A stretch of 64,000 nt of DNA, from NCBI RefSeq assembly GCF_900182985.1, contig NZ_FXUY01000001.1, positions 372,001 to 436,000 on the forward strand, read 5' to 3'. Shown piece by piece: positions 1 to 7,947 of this stretch. This stretch comes from Pseudomonas helmanticensis. GTDB taxonomy: Bacteria > Pseudomonadota > Gammaproteobacteria > Pseudomonadales > Pseudomonadaceae. A model generated the notes under the pieces. That model was not told where the DNA came from. It worked only from the letters and a program-made list of their open reading frames with translations, and did no database searches. Both the position numbers and the translations under genes were made by a program. Numbering within the stretch: position 1 is the stretch's first letter; every line of letters begins with the position of its first letter.

Positions 1-67
1 GCTGGAGCTGGTGGAACAAGGTCGCACCACGCTAGAGGAGATCAATCGTGTCACATTTATCTCGTGA
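1..67 (+). CDS. C-terminal end of a GspE/PilB-type secretion ATPase (partial)
   Basis: Only the last 21 codons are present. They end in LVEQGRTTLEEINRVTFIS followed by a stop, the usual tail of GspE/PilB hexameric ATPases that power pseudopilus or pilus assembly from the cytoplasmic face of the inner membrane. The following gene starts inside this one (20-bp overlap), so it belongs to the same operon as the secretin and pseudopilin genes downstream. The nucleotide-binding part lies outside the window, so the subfamily (GspE, PilB, MshE) cannot be decided. Confidence 0.75.
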   Translation, partial: LELVEQGRTTLEEINRVTFIS

Positions 68-851
68 GCGTTTTGTCGCCGTGCTCGGCGCCATCGGTGT
101 TGGCCTCGGCCAGCGGCGCGGCAGCGACACCTTGTGGCTGGGCAGCGTCGGGTACATCGACGAAGGCTTCCAGAGCTACGCGGTGGCGCTGGACACCCTC
201 GACCGCCTGCTCGGTGAACACGCCCGCGCCGGTGGCGAATTGAGCGTGGTCATCTCCGGGCACTTCAGCCGTTTTTGCCTGGTGCCATGGAGCGCGCAGA
301 TCAGCAGTCCTGAAGAGCTGCGCGGCTTTGCCCAATTGTGTTTTGAAGACTTGTTTGGCGCGCCGACCCAGCCGTGGAGTCTGGTGCTGTCCGCTGAGCC
401 GGCCGGTTACGACCGCATCGCCAGCGCCTTGCCGCAAGATTTGCTTGATCGCCTGCGCACGCTGGTCAGCGCTCGCGGTTTGCGCCTGCGCTCGGTGCAG
501 CCGTACCTGATGGCGGCATTCAACCGCTTCGATAAAAGCTTCGATGCCGGCGATTTCCTCTTCGTCGTCGCCGAGCCGCAACGCAGTGTGTTGTTGCTGG
601 CGAGGGAAGGGCGCTGGGCCGGCGTGCGCTCGGCGGGCGGTAGCGACAGCGATGCCGCGTTAAATGCCCTGATCGGTCGTGAACGTCAGCTGCAAGCCTC
701 GACCAGCGAACGTGCCTTCAACGTTTATCTGCATGCGCCGGCGCGCCTCGATGCGCATCCGGACGTGGCGGGTGTGCAACTGCGCACCCTTGAAGATGCC
801 TCGATGACCGTGCGTGACGGCTTGTACGTCATGTCCCGGGCGGTGGCCTGA
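48..851 (+). CDS. PilM/GspL-like assembly-platform protein
   Basis: A 267-residue cytoplasmic-looking protein without a signal peptide or membrane segment. The position between the ATPase and a short PilN-like membrane protein, and its length, fit the PilM / GspL cytoplasmic-domain role: an actin-like scaffold that links the ATPase to the inner-membrane platform. The sequence itself is divergent and I recognise no sharp motif. The start is GTG at 48, preceded by GAGGAG at 35-40 with seven bases of spacing, so translation begins within the 3' end of the ATPase gene. The assignment rests mostly on gene order; it could also be an unrelated accessory of the same system. Confidence 0.6.
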   Translation: MSHLSRERFVAVLGAIGVGLGQRRGSDTLWLGSVGYIDEGFQSYAVALDTLDRLLGEHARAGGELSVVISGHFSRFCLVPWSAQISSPEELRGFAQLCFEDLFGAPTQPWSLVLSAEPAGYDRIASALPQDLLDRLRTLVSARGLRLRSVQPYLMAAFNRFDKSFDAGDFLFVVAEPQRSVLLLAREGRWAGVRSAGGSDSDAALNALIGRERQLQASTSERAFNVYLHAPARLDAHPDVAGVQLRTLEDASMTVRDGLYVMSRAVA

Positions 852-852
852 G

Positions 853-1398
853 ATGCGCGCGCTCAACCTGGATTTTCAGCCACGGCCACGTTCCGGCCCG
901 TTGGGTTGGAGTTTGCTCGGCGGCGGCGTGCTGCTGGCGCTGCTGTGCTTCGGCGTGCAACAGCACCTCGACGCGCACACCGAACAGCAACAGGGCCACT
1001 TGCAAACCACCCAGCGTCAGCTCACCGGCGACAGCGGTGCCAAGTCCACCCTGAGCCCGGCAGAAACCCGCGAGCAAGCAGCAAACCTCGCCGAGATGCG
1101 CAAGGTCTCGCAGCAACTGCGCCGGCCGTGGGAACGCCTGTTCGCCATGCTCGAAGCGATGCCGCGCGATGACGTCGCGCTGCTGAGCCTGACCCCGGAC
1201 GCGCGCAAAGGCCAAGTGCGGATCAGCGCTGAAGCGCGCGATCTGCAAGCGATGCTCGATTTTCACAAACGTCTGGAAGCCAGCGACGAGCTGTCCGACG
1301 TGTCGCTGCTCAGCCACGAAATCGTCGTCAAATCGCCGGAGCAACCGGTGCAATTCAACCTGTCGGCGACCTGGGAGATGGGCGATGCGAATCCCTAG
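853..1398 (+). CDS. PilN-like inner-membrane protein
   Basis: 181 residues. A short basic N-terminus (MRALNLDFQPRPRSGP) is followed by one membrane helix at about 17-38, then a coiled-coil-like Gln/Glu-rich stretch and an alpha/beta domain at about 90-175 (RISAEARDLQAMLDFHKRLE). This is the layout of PilN/GspL-periplasmic proteins, which pair with PilO-like partners in the periplasm. The start ATG lies one base after the previous stop codon, and the 3' end overlaps the next gene by 14 bp, which implies translational coupling. The family call comes from topology and gene order. Confidence 0.65.
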   Translation: MRALNLDFQPRPRSGPLGWSLLGGGVLLALLCFGVQQHLDAHTEQQQGHLQTTQRQLTGDSGAKSTLSPAETREQAANLAEMRKVSQQLRRPWERLFAMLEAMPRDDVALLSLTPDARKGQVRISAEARDLQAMLDFHKRLEASDELSDVSLLSHEIVVKSPEQPVQFNLSATWEMGDANP

Positions 1399-1933
1399 AC
1401 TGATCGTCCACGAATACTTGCAAGGCCTCGGCATTCCGGGCCTGGCCGGGCTGGCACTGCTGCTGATCGCCGTGGCTTGGGCGCTTGGCGGTTTGCTGCC
1501 GGGCTGGCAATCGTTGCAGCACCTCAGCCAGCAAACTCAGGAAGCTACCGAATATCTGGCCAAGGTTGAAGACGGCAGCATTGCGCCGCCGGTGGTGCCG
1601 CAGCGTCAGCTGGACGACTTCCGCAACAAACTGCCGGCGCAGCCGCAAGCCACGGTCGCCATCGACCGCATCTACGCCCTCGCAGCCCAAGAACACATCA
1701 CTTTGGCACGCGGCGAATACGCCCTCGGTGTCGACCCGAAAACCCATCTGGCGCGCTATCAGATCCTCCTTCCAGTGCGCGGCAGCTATCCGCAACTGCG
1801 GCGTTTCGTACACGCCTTGCTCGGCCAGTTGCCGGCGGTGGTGGTGGAAGACCTCGAGTTGCAACGCAAGAAGATTGGCGACACCGACCTCAATGGCCGG
1901 ATCCGTTTGACCCTGTACCTGTCGAGGTCGTGA
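1385..1933 (+). CDS. PilO/GspM-like inner-membrane protein
   Basis: 182 residues with a single membrane helix near residues 17-38, then a helical segment (about 45-70) and a ferredoxin-like periplasmic domain, the arrangement of PilO and GspM. PilO proteins heterodimerise with PilN and hold the inner-membrane platform to the secretin through PilP. It starts inside the preceding gene and its stop TGA overlaps the next ATG by one base (TGATG). The assignment rests on topology and operon position. Confidence 0.65.
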   Translation: MRIPRLIVHEYLQGLGIPGLAGLALLLIAVAWALGGLLPGWQSLQHLSQQTQEATEYLAKVEDGSIAPPVVPQRQLDDFRNKLPAQPQATVAIDRIYALAAQEHITLARGEYALGVDPKTHLARYQILLPVRGSYPQLRRFVHALLGQLPAVVVEDLELQRKKIGDTDLNGRIRLTLYLSRS

Positions 1934-2451
1934 TGAATACCAAGCGCGTGACAGGGTGGCTAGCGTTCTTCGGTGTGGCGGCCGCACTGGCGTGGTTGCC
2001 GGAGTATTTCTCGCCGGGCGAAGACGCCGATTCCGCTGAAGTGAGCGTGACCGCGCCGGCAAAAAACGCCAACCGTGGCGCGCTACCGGCCAGTAACGCC
2101 AAGGCCAAAGAGGCGCCGATCATGGACCTGAGCCCGGCTGGCGATCTGTTTGCCGCCAAGAGCTGGAAGGCCGCGCCAACCCTGGCCACGGTCACCGAAA
2201 TTGCCGTCAATCCCGCAACAGTGGTGCAAGCCCCGAGCCTGCCACCGGTGCCGTTTCAGTTCGTCGGCCGGCTGCATGACCGCAGCGACCTGCAAGTGTT
2301 TTTGCAGAACGGCGAAAAGATCTACGTCGTGCGCAACGGGGATGTGATCGACGACACCTGGAAGATCACCGGCATTTCCGATGTGGAATTGAGCCTGGTC
2401 TACCTGCCTTTGCATTTGTCGCAGACCCTGTCTGTGGGGAGTACGCAATGA
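1933..2451 (+). CDS. PilP/GspC-like protein linking platform and secretin
   Basis: 172 residues: N-terminal membrane helix (about 8-24), an Ala/Pro-rich linker and a C-terminal beta-rich domain (PFQFVGRLHDRSDLQVFLQN...) that resembles the HR/PilP fold, which contacts the secretin N0 domain. Similar short proteins in pseudomonads carry the odd database label 'secretion system X translation initiation factor', which is a legacy name; nothing here suggests a role in translation. The ATG at 1933 overlaps the previous stop by one base. A GTG at 1930 is a less likely start. The 3' end overlaps the secretin start as ATGA. Confidence 0.65.
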   Translation: MNTKRVTGWLAFFGVAAALAWLPEYFSPGEDADSAEVSVTAPAKNANRGALPASNAKAKEAPIMDLSPAGDLFAAKSWKAAPTLATVTEIAVNPATVVQAPSLPPVPFQFVGRLHDRSDLQVFLQNGEKIYVVRNGDVIDDTWKITGISDVELSLVYLPLHLSQTLSVGSTQ

Positions 2452-4295
2452 ACCGTTGCCGTTTGCTGATGAGCCTGGGCCTGTGTGCCGGGCTGGCCGC
2501 GTGCAGTTCCGCGCAAGTGGCCAACAAGGAAGCCGCCGACCTGATTGATCAGGGTCAGTACGAGGCGGGGCTGGCCCGGATCGAAGATGGCCTGCGCGAG
2601 AATCCGCGCGACACCGAATTGCACCTGTTGCTCAACACCGGTCGGGCCAAGGCGATCACTTCGTTGCTGACGGCCGGCGACATCGACCGTTCGCGTCGCG
2701 ATTTTACTTCGGCGCGCACCGCGTACATGCGCGTGCTGACCATCGAGCCGAACAACCGTCGCGCCCAGGATGCCCTGAAGCAGATGGAATACCTGCGCAG
2801 CATGGACGAAAAGCTCGAGTTGGCCCGTGGCGACCTGCGTCGCGGCGACATCTACGGTGCTGATCGTCAGGTCAAGCAGATCCTCGAACTTGATCCGGCC
2901 AACGAAGGCGCGCTGGAGCTGCAAGGCAGCATTCGCCTGGTGCAGAGTCGCAACGTCATTGCGTATCCGCAACTGCGCACCAAGCTCGATCGGCCAGTGA
3001 CTCTGGAATTTCGTGACGCCAACTTGAAGACCATTTTCGAAGTGCTGTCACAGGTCGCCGGGCTGAATTTCATCTTCGACAAAGACCTGCGCCCGGACAT
3101 GAAAGCCACGATCTTCGTGCGGGACGTGCGCATCGAAGACGCGGTGACCCTGCTGCTGCAACAGAACCAGTTGCACCAGAAAGTGGTGAACGAAAACACC
3201 TTGTTGATCTACCCGGATTCGCCACAGAAAGTGAAGGATTACCAGGAACTGGTGATGCGCACGTTCTACCTGACCAGCATCGACGCCAACACCGCGCTGA
3301 ACATGGTCAAAACCATGCTCAAGACCCGCGACGTGTTCGTCGACGAACGCCTCAATACCCTGACCATGCGCGACACCGAAGACGCCGTGCGCATGGCCGA
3401 GAAACTCCTGCAATCGCAAGACCAGTCCAACCCCGAAGTGGTGCTCGAAGTGGAGGTGATGGAAGTCGCCACCCAGCGCATTCTCGACCTTGGCCTGCAA
3501 TGGCCGAGCACCTTCGGCGTGGTCAACACCGATGGTTCTCCGGTCACGCTGCTCGGCCAACTCAAGGGCATCAATTCCGATCGCATCTCGATCGGGCCAT
3601 CGCCGCAGGCCAAGATCAACGCGCAGGACAACGACATCAACACCCTCGCCAGCCCGGTGATTCGCGTCAGCAACCGCGAGCAGGCGCGCATCCACATTGG
3701 TCAGCGCGTGCCGATCATCAGCGCCACTTCGGTGCCGTCGACACAGGGGCCGGTGATCACCGAAAGCGTGACGTATCTGGATGTCGGTCTGAAGCTCGAA
3801 GTGACCCCCACCGTGCACCTGAACAACGAAGTGGCGATCAAGATCGCCTTGGAAGTGAGTAACGCCACGCCGCTGGAACCGACCCGCCAGGGCACGATTC
3901 CGGTGCAGGTCGATACCCGCAACGCGCAAACCTCGCTGCGTCTGCACGATGGCGAAACGCAAATCCTCGCCGGGCTGGTGCGCAACGATCACGGCGCCAC
4001 TGGCAACAAGATTCCCGGCCTCGGTGACATTCCCGGGCTGGGCCGTTTGTTCGGCAGCAACAAAGACACCATCGGCAAATCCGAACTGGTGCTGTCGATC
4101 ACCCCACGGATCGTGCGCAACCTGCCGTACCAGAGCCCGTCGGACATGGAGTTCTCCACCGGCACCGAAACCAGCATGCACATCCAGGCCCCGGACCGTT
4201 CGCAGAGTTACGTGATGCCGTCGCCTGCCGCGCAGCCGCGTGCCGTCGCTGAATCGGCCGTGGCCACCACCCGCGTCACTGTCGAGAAGCCTTGA
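2448..4295 (+). CDS. outer-membrane secretin lipoprotein (GspD/PilQ superfamily)
   Basis: 615 residues. The signal peptide ends in a lipobox (GLAAC, Cys19), so the protein is probably lipidated. Residues 24-160 form TPR-like helices (SLLTAGDIDRSRRDF...). An STN/N0-type domain follows at about 180-270 (VTLEFRDANLKTIFEVL), then N1-type repeats, then the secretin beta-barrel region from about 320 to 560 ending in LVLSITPRIVRN. The family forms a multimeric outer-membrane channel for a pseudopilus- or pilus-driven system. The TPR-secretin arrangement resembles MSHA/secretion-system-X secretins more than classical XcpQ. ATGA overlap with the previous gene; the next gene starts three bases after the stop. 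Confidence 0.88.
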   Translation: MNRCRLLMSLGLCAGLAACSSAQVANKEAADLIDQGQYEAGLARIEDGLRENPRDTELHLLLNTGRAKAITSLLTAGDIDRSRRDFTSARTAYMRVLTIEPNNRRAQDALKQMEYLRSMDEKLELARGDLRRGDIYGADRQVKQILELDPANEGALELQGSIRLVQSRNVIAYPQLRTKLDRPVTLEFRDANLKTIFEVLSQVAGLNFIFDKDLRPDMKATIFVRDVRIEDAVTLLLQQNQLHQKVVNENTLLIYPDSPQKVKDYQELVMRTFYLTSIDANTALNMVKTMLKTRDVFVDERLNTLTMRDTEDAVRMAEKLLQSQDQSNPEVVLEVEVMEVATQRILDLGLQWPSTFGVVNTDGSPVTLLGQLKGINSDRISIGPSPQAKINAQDNDINTLASPVIRVSNREQARIHIGQRVPIISATSVPSTQGPVITESVTYLDVGLKLEVTPTVHLNNEVAIKIALEVSNATPLEPTRQGTIPVQVDTRNAQTSLRLHDGETQILAGLVRNDHGATGNKIPGLGDIPGLGRLFGSNKDTIGKSELVLSITPRIVRNLPYQSPSDMEFSTGTETSMHIQAPDRSQSYVMPSPAAQPRAVAESAVATTRVTVEKP

Positions 4296-4297
4296 TC

Positions 4298-4774
4298 ATG
4301 AACGCCTGCCAACGCGGTTTCACCCTGATCGAAGTCGTGGTGACGCTGGCCCTGATCGGCCTGTTGGCGAGCATGGCTGCGCCACTGACCGAGACCCTGG
4401 TGCGGCGTGGCAAGGAGCAGGAGTTGCGCGCCGCGCTGTACCAGATTCGCGATGCCATCGACGCCTACAAACGCGCCTTTGATGCCGGTTACATCGAGAA
4501 GTCGCTGAACAGCAGCGGCTATCCGCCGAACCTGAAAGTGCTGGTCGAAGGCGTGCGCGACGTGCGCAGCGCCAAAGGCGCCAAGTTCTACTTTTTGCGT
4601 CGTATCCCGCGCGATCCGCTGGTGCCGGCCAAACGTAATGACGAAGGTGGGGGTTGGGGCGTGCGCGCCTACGACAGTTCGGCTCAGAACCCGCGCGATG
4701 GCGAGGACGTGTTCGACGTCTATTCCCACGCCCGGGGCAAGGGCCTCAACGGCATCGCCTATCGCGAGTGGTGA
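4298..4774 (+). CDS. type II secretion-like pseudopilin (prepilin cleavage motif)
   Basis: 158 residues. It begins MNACQRGFTLIEVVVTLALI: a prepilin peptidase site (G|FTLIE) followed by the conserved Glu5 and a hydrophobic helix. The C-terminal domain contains AKFYFLRRIPRDPLVPAKR and GEDVFDVYSHARG, typical of GspG/PulG-type major pseudopilins. After cleavage by a prepilin peptidase (not in this window) it would polymerise in the periplasm. The ATG at 4298 is preferred over TTG 4292 because the leader is then of normal length. It lies between the secretin and a second pseudopilin. Confidence 0.85.
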   Translation: MNACQRGFTLIEVVVTLALIGLLASMAAPLTETLVRRGKEQELRAALYQIRDAIDAYKRAFDAGYIEKSLNSSGYPPNLKVLVEGVRDVRSAKGAKFYFLRRIPRDPLVPAKRNDEGGGWGVRAYDSSAQNPRDGEDVFDVYSHARGKGLNGIAYREW

Positions 4775-4779
4775 ACCTC

Positions 4780-5154
4780 ATGCGTCGGGAAAAAGGTTTT
4801 ACCTTGCTGGAGCTGATGGTGGTGATGGCGATCATCGCCACGCTGATGACCATCGCGCTGCCGCGCTACTTCAACAGCCTCGAAGCGTCGAAGGAAACCA
4901 CGCTGCGCCAGAGCTTGTCGGCGATGCGTGAGGCGCTGGATCACTTTTACGGCGACACCGGTCGCTACCCGGATTCCATCGAGCAACTGATCGAACAACG
5001 TTACCTGCGTAACGCGCCACTCGATCCGATCACCGAACGCAAAGACCAGTGGGTGTTGATCGCGCCACCGGACGGCGTTGCCGGCGGTGTGGCTGACATC
5101 AAAAGCGGTGCTACCGGGAGGGCGCGTGATGGCAGCCAGTATTCCGAGTGGTAA
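4780..5154 (+). CDS. second GspG-like pseudopilin
   Basis: 124 residues starting MRREKGFTLLELMVVMAIIA: class III signal with cleavage after Gly6, then Phe and the Glu5 of the mature protein. The mature region has the PRYFNSLEASKETTLRQSL and DHFYGDTGRYP features of PulG-type pseudopilins. It begins five bases after the preceding stop; a GTG at 4771 would overlap that stop and is less likely. Two adjacent GspG-like proteins plus a third hydrophobic protein suggest a minimal pseudopilus rather than the five-pseudopilin set of a classical type II system. Confidence 0.85.
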   Translation: MRREKGFTLLELMVVMAIIATLMTIALPRYFNSLEASKETTLRQSLSAMREALDHFYGDTGRYPDSIEQLIEQRYLRNAPLDPITERKDQWVLIAPPDGVAGGVADIKSGATGRARDGSQYSEW

Positions 5155-5668
5155 CCGTGCGCAGCAGGGTGGCTTCACTTACCTGGGCGTGCTGTTCCTG
5201 ATTGTGGTGATGGGCATGGGCCTGGCCAGTGCCGGCGAGTTGTGGTCGACCGCATCACGCCGCGACCGCGAGCGTCAGTTGCTCTGGATCGGCACCCAAT
5301 ACGCTCAGGCGCTGCGCAGCTATTACCGCAGTTCGCCGGGGTTGGCGCAGTACCCGAAGGAGTTGGTCGATCTGCTCGACGATCAGCGTTTTCCTGAGGC
5401 TAAGCATCACTTGCGTCAGCTCTATCCGGATCCGATCGGCCAAGGTGAATGGGCGCTGCAACGCGGTTTCGATGGGCGCATCACGGGTCTCAATAGCCCT
5501 TCGACCGAGCTGCCGTTGAAGCAAGCGGACTTCCCGACGCAGTGGTCGGATTTCGAAGGCATGCAGCGTTATTCCGACTGGCAATTCGTCGCCGAGAAAG
5601 CATTCCTCGAGGGCAGCAATGGCCCGGCGAAAGGCCAGTCGAATTTGCCGCAGGCGTTGCAGCCATGA
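5129..5668 (+). CDS. pseudopilin-like inner-membrane protein
   Basis: 179 residues. The N-terminus has GGFTYLGVLFLIVVMGMGLA, a prepilin-like G|FTYL site in which the usual Glu5 is replaced by Gly-Val, so it is an atypical (minor or degenerate) pseudopilin. The rest (RRDRERQLLWIGTQYAQALR...YYRSSPGLAQYPKEL) matches PulG-like proteins that pair with the two preceding pseudopilins. It starts at ATG 5129 after a GGGAGG ribosome-binding site and overlaps the previous gene by 26 bp. Its stop overlaps the csgE start as ATGA, which ties the pseudopilin genes to the curli genes. Confidence 0.75.
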   Translation: MAASIPSGNRAQQGGFTYLGVLFLIVVMGMGLASAGELWSTASRRDRERQLLWIGTQYAQALRSYYRSSPGLAQYPKELVDLLDDQRFPEAKHHLRQLYPDPIGQGEWALQRGFDGRITGLNSPSTELPLKQADFPTQWSDFEGMQRYSDWQFVAEKAFLEGSNGPAKGQSNLPQALQP

Positions 5669-6057
5669 CTCGCCACTGGTGGTGCGCGTTGGTCCTCACC
5701 GTCGTGGCGTGCTGCGCCCATGCCGGTGAAGAAGACGAAATGATGGGCTTCATCGTCGACGACACGATCTCGCACATCGGCCACGACTTTTACTACTCGT
5801 TCAGTGAACGCCTGCGCGACACCAGCCCGATGGATTTCAACCTGGTGGTGCGCGAGCGGCCCGACGCGCGCTGGGGCAGCCTGGTGACCGTGGAATATCA
5901 GCAACGCCTGGTTTATCGGCGCTTCCTGCCGCCGAACACTGTGGAACTGAAGGACGAGGCCTATGAGGCCGCCGATCTGGTTCGACTGGAGGTTGTCCGG
6001 CGCAAGCTGGAAACCATGTTGCAGGACACCACCGACCTTGAGAAGGACGAACTATGA
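5665..6057 (+). CDS. csgE: CsgE, curli export chaperone
   Basis: 130 residues, close to the length of E. coli CsgE. A cleavable signal peptide (about 1-20, ending in CAHA) precedes a compact domain with GFIVDDTISHIGHDFYYSF and WGSLVTVEYQQRLVYRRFLPP, the CsgE core. CsgE is a periplasmic adaptor that caps CsgG and delivers curlin subunits to the pore. The ATG overlaps the preceding pseudopilin-like stop by four bases (ATGA), and the stop overlaps csgF in the same way, so translation is coupled across the secretion/curli boundary. Confidence 0.92.
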   Translation: MTRHWWCALVLTVVACCAHAGEEDEMMGFIVDDTISHIGHDFYYSFSERLRDTSPMDFNLVVRERPDARWGSLVTVEYQQRLVYRRFLPPNTVELKDEAYEAADLVRLEVVRRKLETMLQDTTDLEKDEL

Positions 6058-6485
6058 ACAGCACAACGTTCTCACGGCGCAGCGGATTCTGGATCTCGGG
6101 GTTGTTGATCGGGCTCGCCAGCGCCGCTGCTGTCCAGGCCACTGAACTGGTCTACACGCCGGTCAACCCGTCGTTCGGCGGCAACCCGCTGAACGGCACC
6201 TGGCTGCTCAATAACGCCCAGGCACAAAACGACTACGACGATCCCGACCTGAAAAAACGCACCACGGTGGCCGGCACGTCGGCACTCGAACGCTTCACCA
6301 GTCAATTGCAATCGCGGCTGCTGGGGCAGTTGCTGGACAACATCTCCACCGGCAACACGGGGAGCCTGTCCACTGACGCTTTTATCGTCAACGTCGTCGA
6401 CGACTCGGGGGCACTCACCATTGAGGTGACCGACCGAGCGAGCGGCGAAGTTTCGGAAATTCAGGTGAACGGCCTCAACCCATGA
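6054..6485 (+). CDS. csgF: CsgF, curli nucleation/assembly factor
   Basis: 143 residues with a signal peptide (about 1-30, cleavage near VQA|TELVYTP). The mature start TELVYTPVNPSFGGNPLNGT is the CsgF signature: this N-terminal segment inserts into the CsgG channel mouth, and the remainder is exposed at the cell surface where it helps nucleate fibres. Slightly longer than E. coli CsgF. ATGA overlap with csgE; 29 bp separate it from csgG. Confidence 0.93.
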   Translation: MNSTTFSRRSGFWISGLLIGLASAAAVQATELVYTPVNPSFGGNPLNGTWLLNNAQAQNDYDDPDLKKRTTVAGTSALERFTSQLQSRLLGQLLDNISTGNTGSLSTDAFIVNVVDDSGALTIEVTDRASGEVSEIQVNGLNP

Positions 6486-6514
6486 CGGGCTGACGGTTCC
6501 GGGGAGAGACGGAC

Positions 6515-7375
6515 ATGAAAAGAATAATCGCGCTAGGGCTGCTGTTGGCGACATTACAAGGGTGCAGTCTGCGTGAGCCGATATCGGCCGAGCAGGACAC
6601 CGAAACCCCGACCCTGACCCCCAGGGCCTCGACCTATTATGACTTGCTGAAGATGCCACGGCCCAAGGGGCGGCTGATGGCGGTGGTGTACGGCTTCCGT
6701 GACCAGACCGGGCAGTACAAACCGACCCCGGCCAGCTCGTTTTCCACCAGCGTGACCCAGGGCGCGGCGTCGATGTTGATGGACGCGATGCAGGCCAGTG
6801 GCTGGTTTGTCGTGCTGGAACGCGAAGGGCTGCAGAACCTGTTGACCGAGCGCAAGATCATTCGCGCCTCGCAGAAGAAGCCGAATACGCCAGTGAATAT
6901 TCAGGGTGAGCTGCCACCGTTGCAGGCGGCGAACATGATGCTCGAAGGCGGGATCATCGCTTATGACACTAACGTGCGCAGCGGTGGGGAAGGGGCGCGG
7001 TATCTGGGGATTGATCTGTCGCGTGAATATCGAGTGGATCAGGTGACCGTTAACTTGCGCGCGGTGGATGTACGTAGCGGGCAGGTGTTGGCGAATGTGA
7101 TGACCAGCAAGACGATTTATTCGGTGGCGCGCAGTGCGGGGATTTTCAAGTTTATCGAGTTCAAGAAGTTGCTTGAGGCTGAGGTTGGGTATACGACGAA
7201 TGAACCGGCGCAGTTGTGTGTGTTGTCGGCGATCGAGGCGGCGGTGGGGCATATGGTGGCGCAGGGAATTGAGCGGCATTTGTGGCAGGTGGCGGGGGAC
7301 GCTTCTACGCCTGGGCAGGATGATGTTTTGAATCGGTATTTGACTCAGAACAAGATTGATCCTGAGGCCGAGTGA
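6515..7375 (+). CDS. csgG: CsgG, curli outer-membrane secretion channel
   Basis: 286-residue lipoprotein with lipobox LQGC (Cys16). It carries the CsgG core: a PRPKGRLMAVVYGFRDQTGQYKP strand, SSFSTSVTQGA, the FVVLEREGLQNLLTERKIIR helix and GGIIAYDTNVRSGGEGARYL. CsgG forms a nonameric outer-membrane pore that exports curlin subunits in an unfolded state. The gene has its own ribosome-binding site (GGGGAGA). It is the last gene of the operon. No curlin (CsgA/CsgB) follows it, so the subunits must lie upstream of the window or elsewhere. Confidence 0.95.
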   Translation: MKRIIALGLLLATLQGCSLREPISAEQDTETPTLTPRASTYYDLLKMPRPKGRLMAVVYGFRDQTGQYKPTPASSFSTSVTQGAASMLMDAMQASGWFVVLEREGLQNLLTERKIIRASQKKPNTPVNIQGELPPLQAANMMLEGGIIAYDTNVRSGGEGARYLGIDLSREYRVDQVTVNLRAVDVRSGQVLANVMTSKTIYSVARSAGIFKFIEFKKLLEAEVGYTTNEPAQLCVLSAIEAAVGHMVAQGIERHLWQVAGDASTPGQDDVLNRYLTQNKIDPEAE

Positions 7376-7459
7376 ACGTGGCGGCCTTCGGGCCGACCAG
7401 GTTCTGGTTGGGTGGTGAGTTCTGGTTGACTGGGTGCATATCCGTTGCTGCGGTAATGG

Positions 7460-7730
7460 CTGCTTAGGGTTCCGCCCTTACGGCGGGTCACTTTTTCCAG
7501 ACGCCGAAAAAGTAACCAAAAAGGCTTGCTCCTACGTGCGGCCCGCTCGCTAAGGCTCGGGGTTCCTTCGCTCCGGGATCGATCCGGGCGCAGCGCCTAC
7601 GGTTTGCTGCGCTGCACCTCCTCTCGCTGTATTTGGCTGCGCCAAACGGTCGCTGCGCTCCCACCCCCGGATCAATCCCTTCACTCAGCCTTCCGACGTC
7701 GCTAGTGGATCAAGATCAAGGGCTGCAGCC
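7460..7730. repeat. candidate dispersed Pseudomonas repeat block
   Basis: The segment holds several short internal palindromes (CGCCCTTACGGCG, CTTTTTCcagacgcc with its near complement, CGGATCGATCCGG-like pieces) and no coding signal. Only one copy lies in this window, so the repetitive nature is from memory of P. fluorescens-group genomes, not shown here. Confidence 0.45.
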
Positions 7731-7777
7731 GAGCTTGCGCTCATCCTGCGAGTGGGGCGGCTGCGCCGCGAATTCCA

Positions 7778-7947
7778 TGTAGGAGCTGCCGAAGGCTGCG
7801 ATCTTTTGATCTTGCCTTTGCAGGAGCAAAGCCCGCTCGCGAATGCTACCTGACAGCCAACCCATCCCTGGCTGACCGCTCACGATCCAACTGTAGGAGT
7901 GAGCCTGCTCGCGATGGCAACCTGGCAGCCAACCAATCCCTGGAAGA
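7778..7947. repeat. REP cluster: one family-A unit plus a tandem pair of degenerate family-B units
   Basis: 7778-7813 is a family-A REP (GTAGGAGCTGCCGAAGG, then GCGATCTTTTGATC). The segments about 7821-7875 and 7893-7947 are imperfect direct copies: both have an AGGAG...GCTCGCGA core followed by ACCTG(a/g)CAGCCAACC(c/a)ATCCCTGG, spaced about 72 bp apart. Confidence 0.75.

Noticed and set aside
3048..4181. 377-codon open frame antisense to the secretin gene
   Set aside because: The secretin frame has all family motifs. The antisense product has none.
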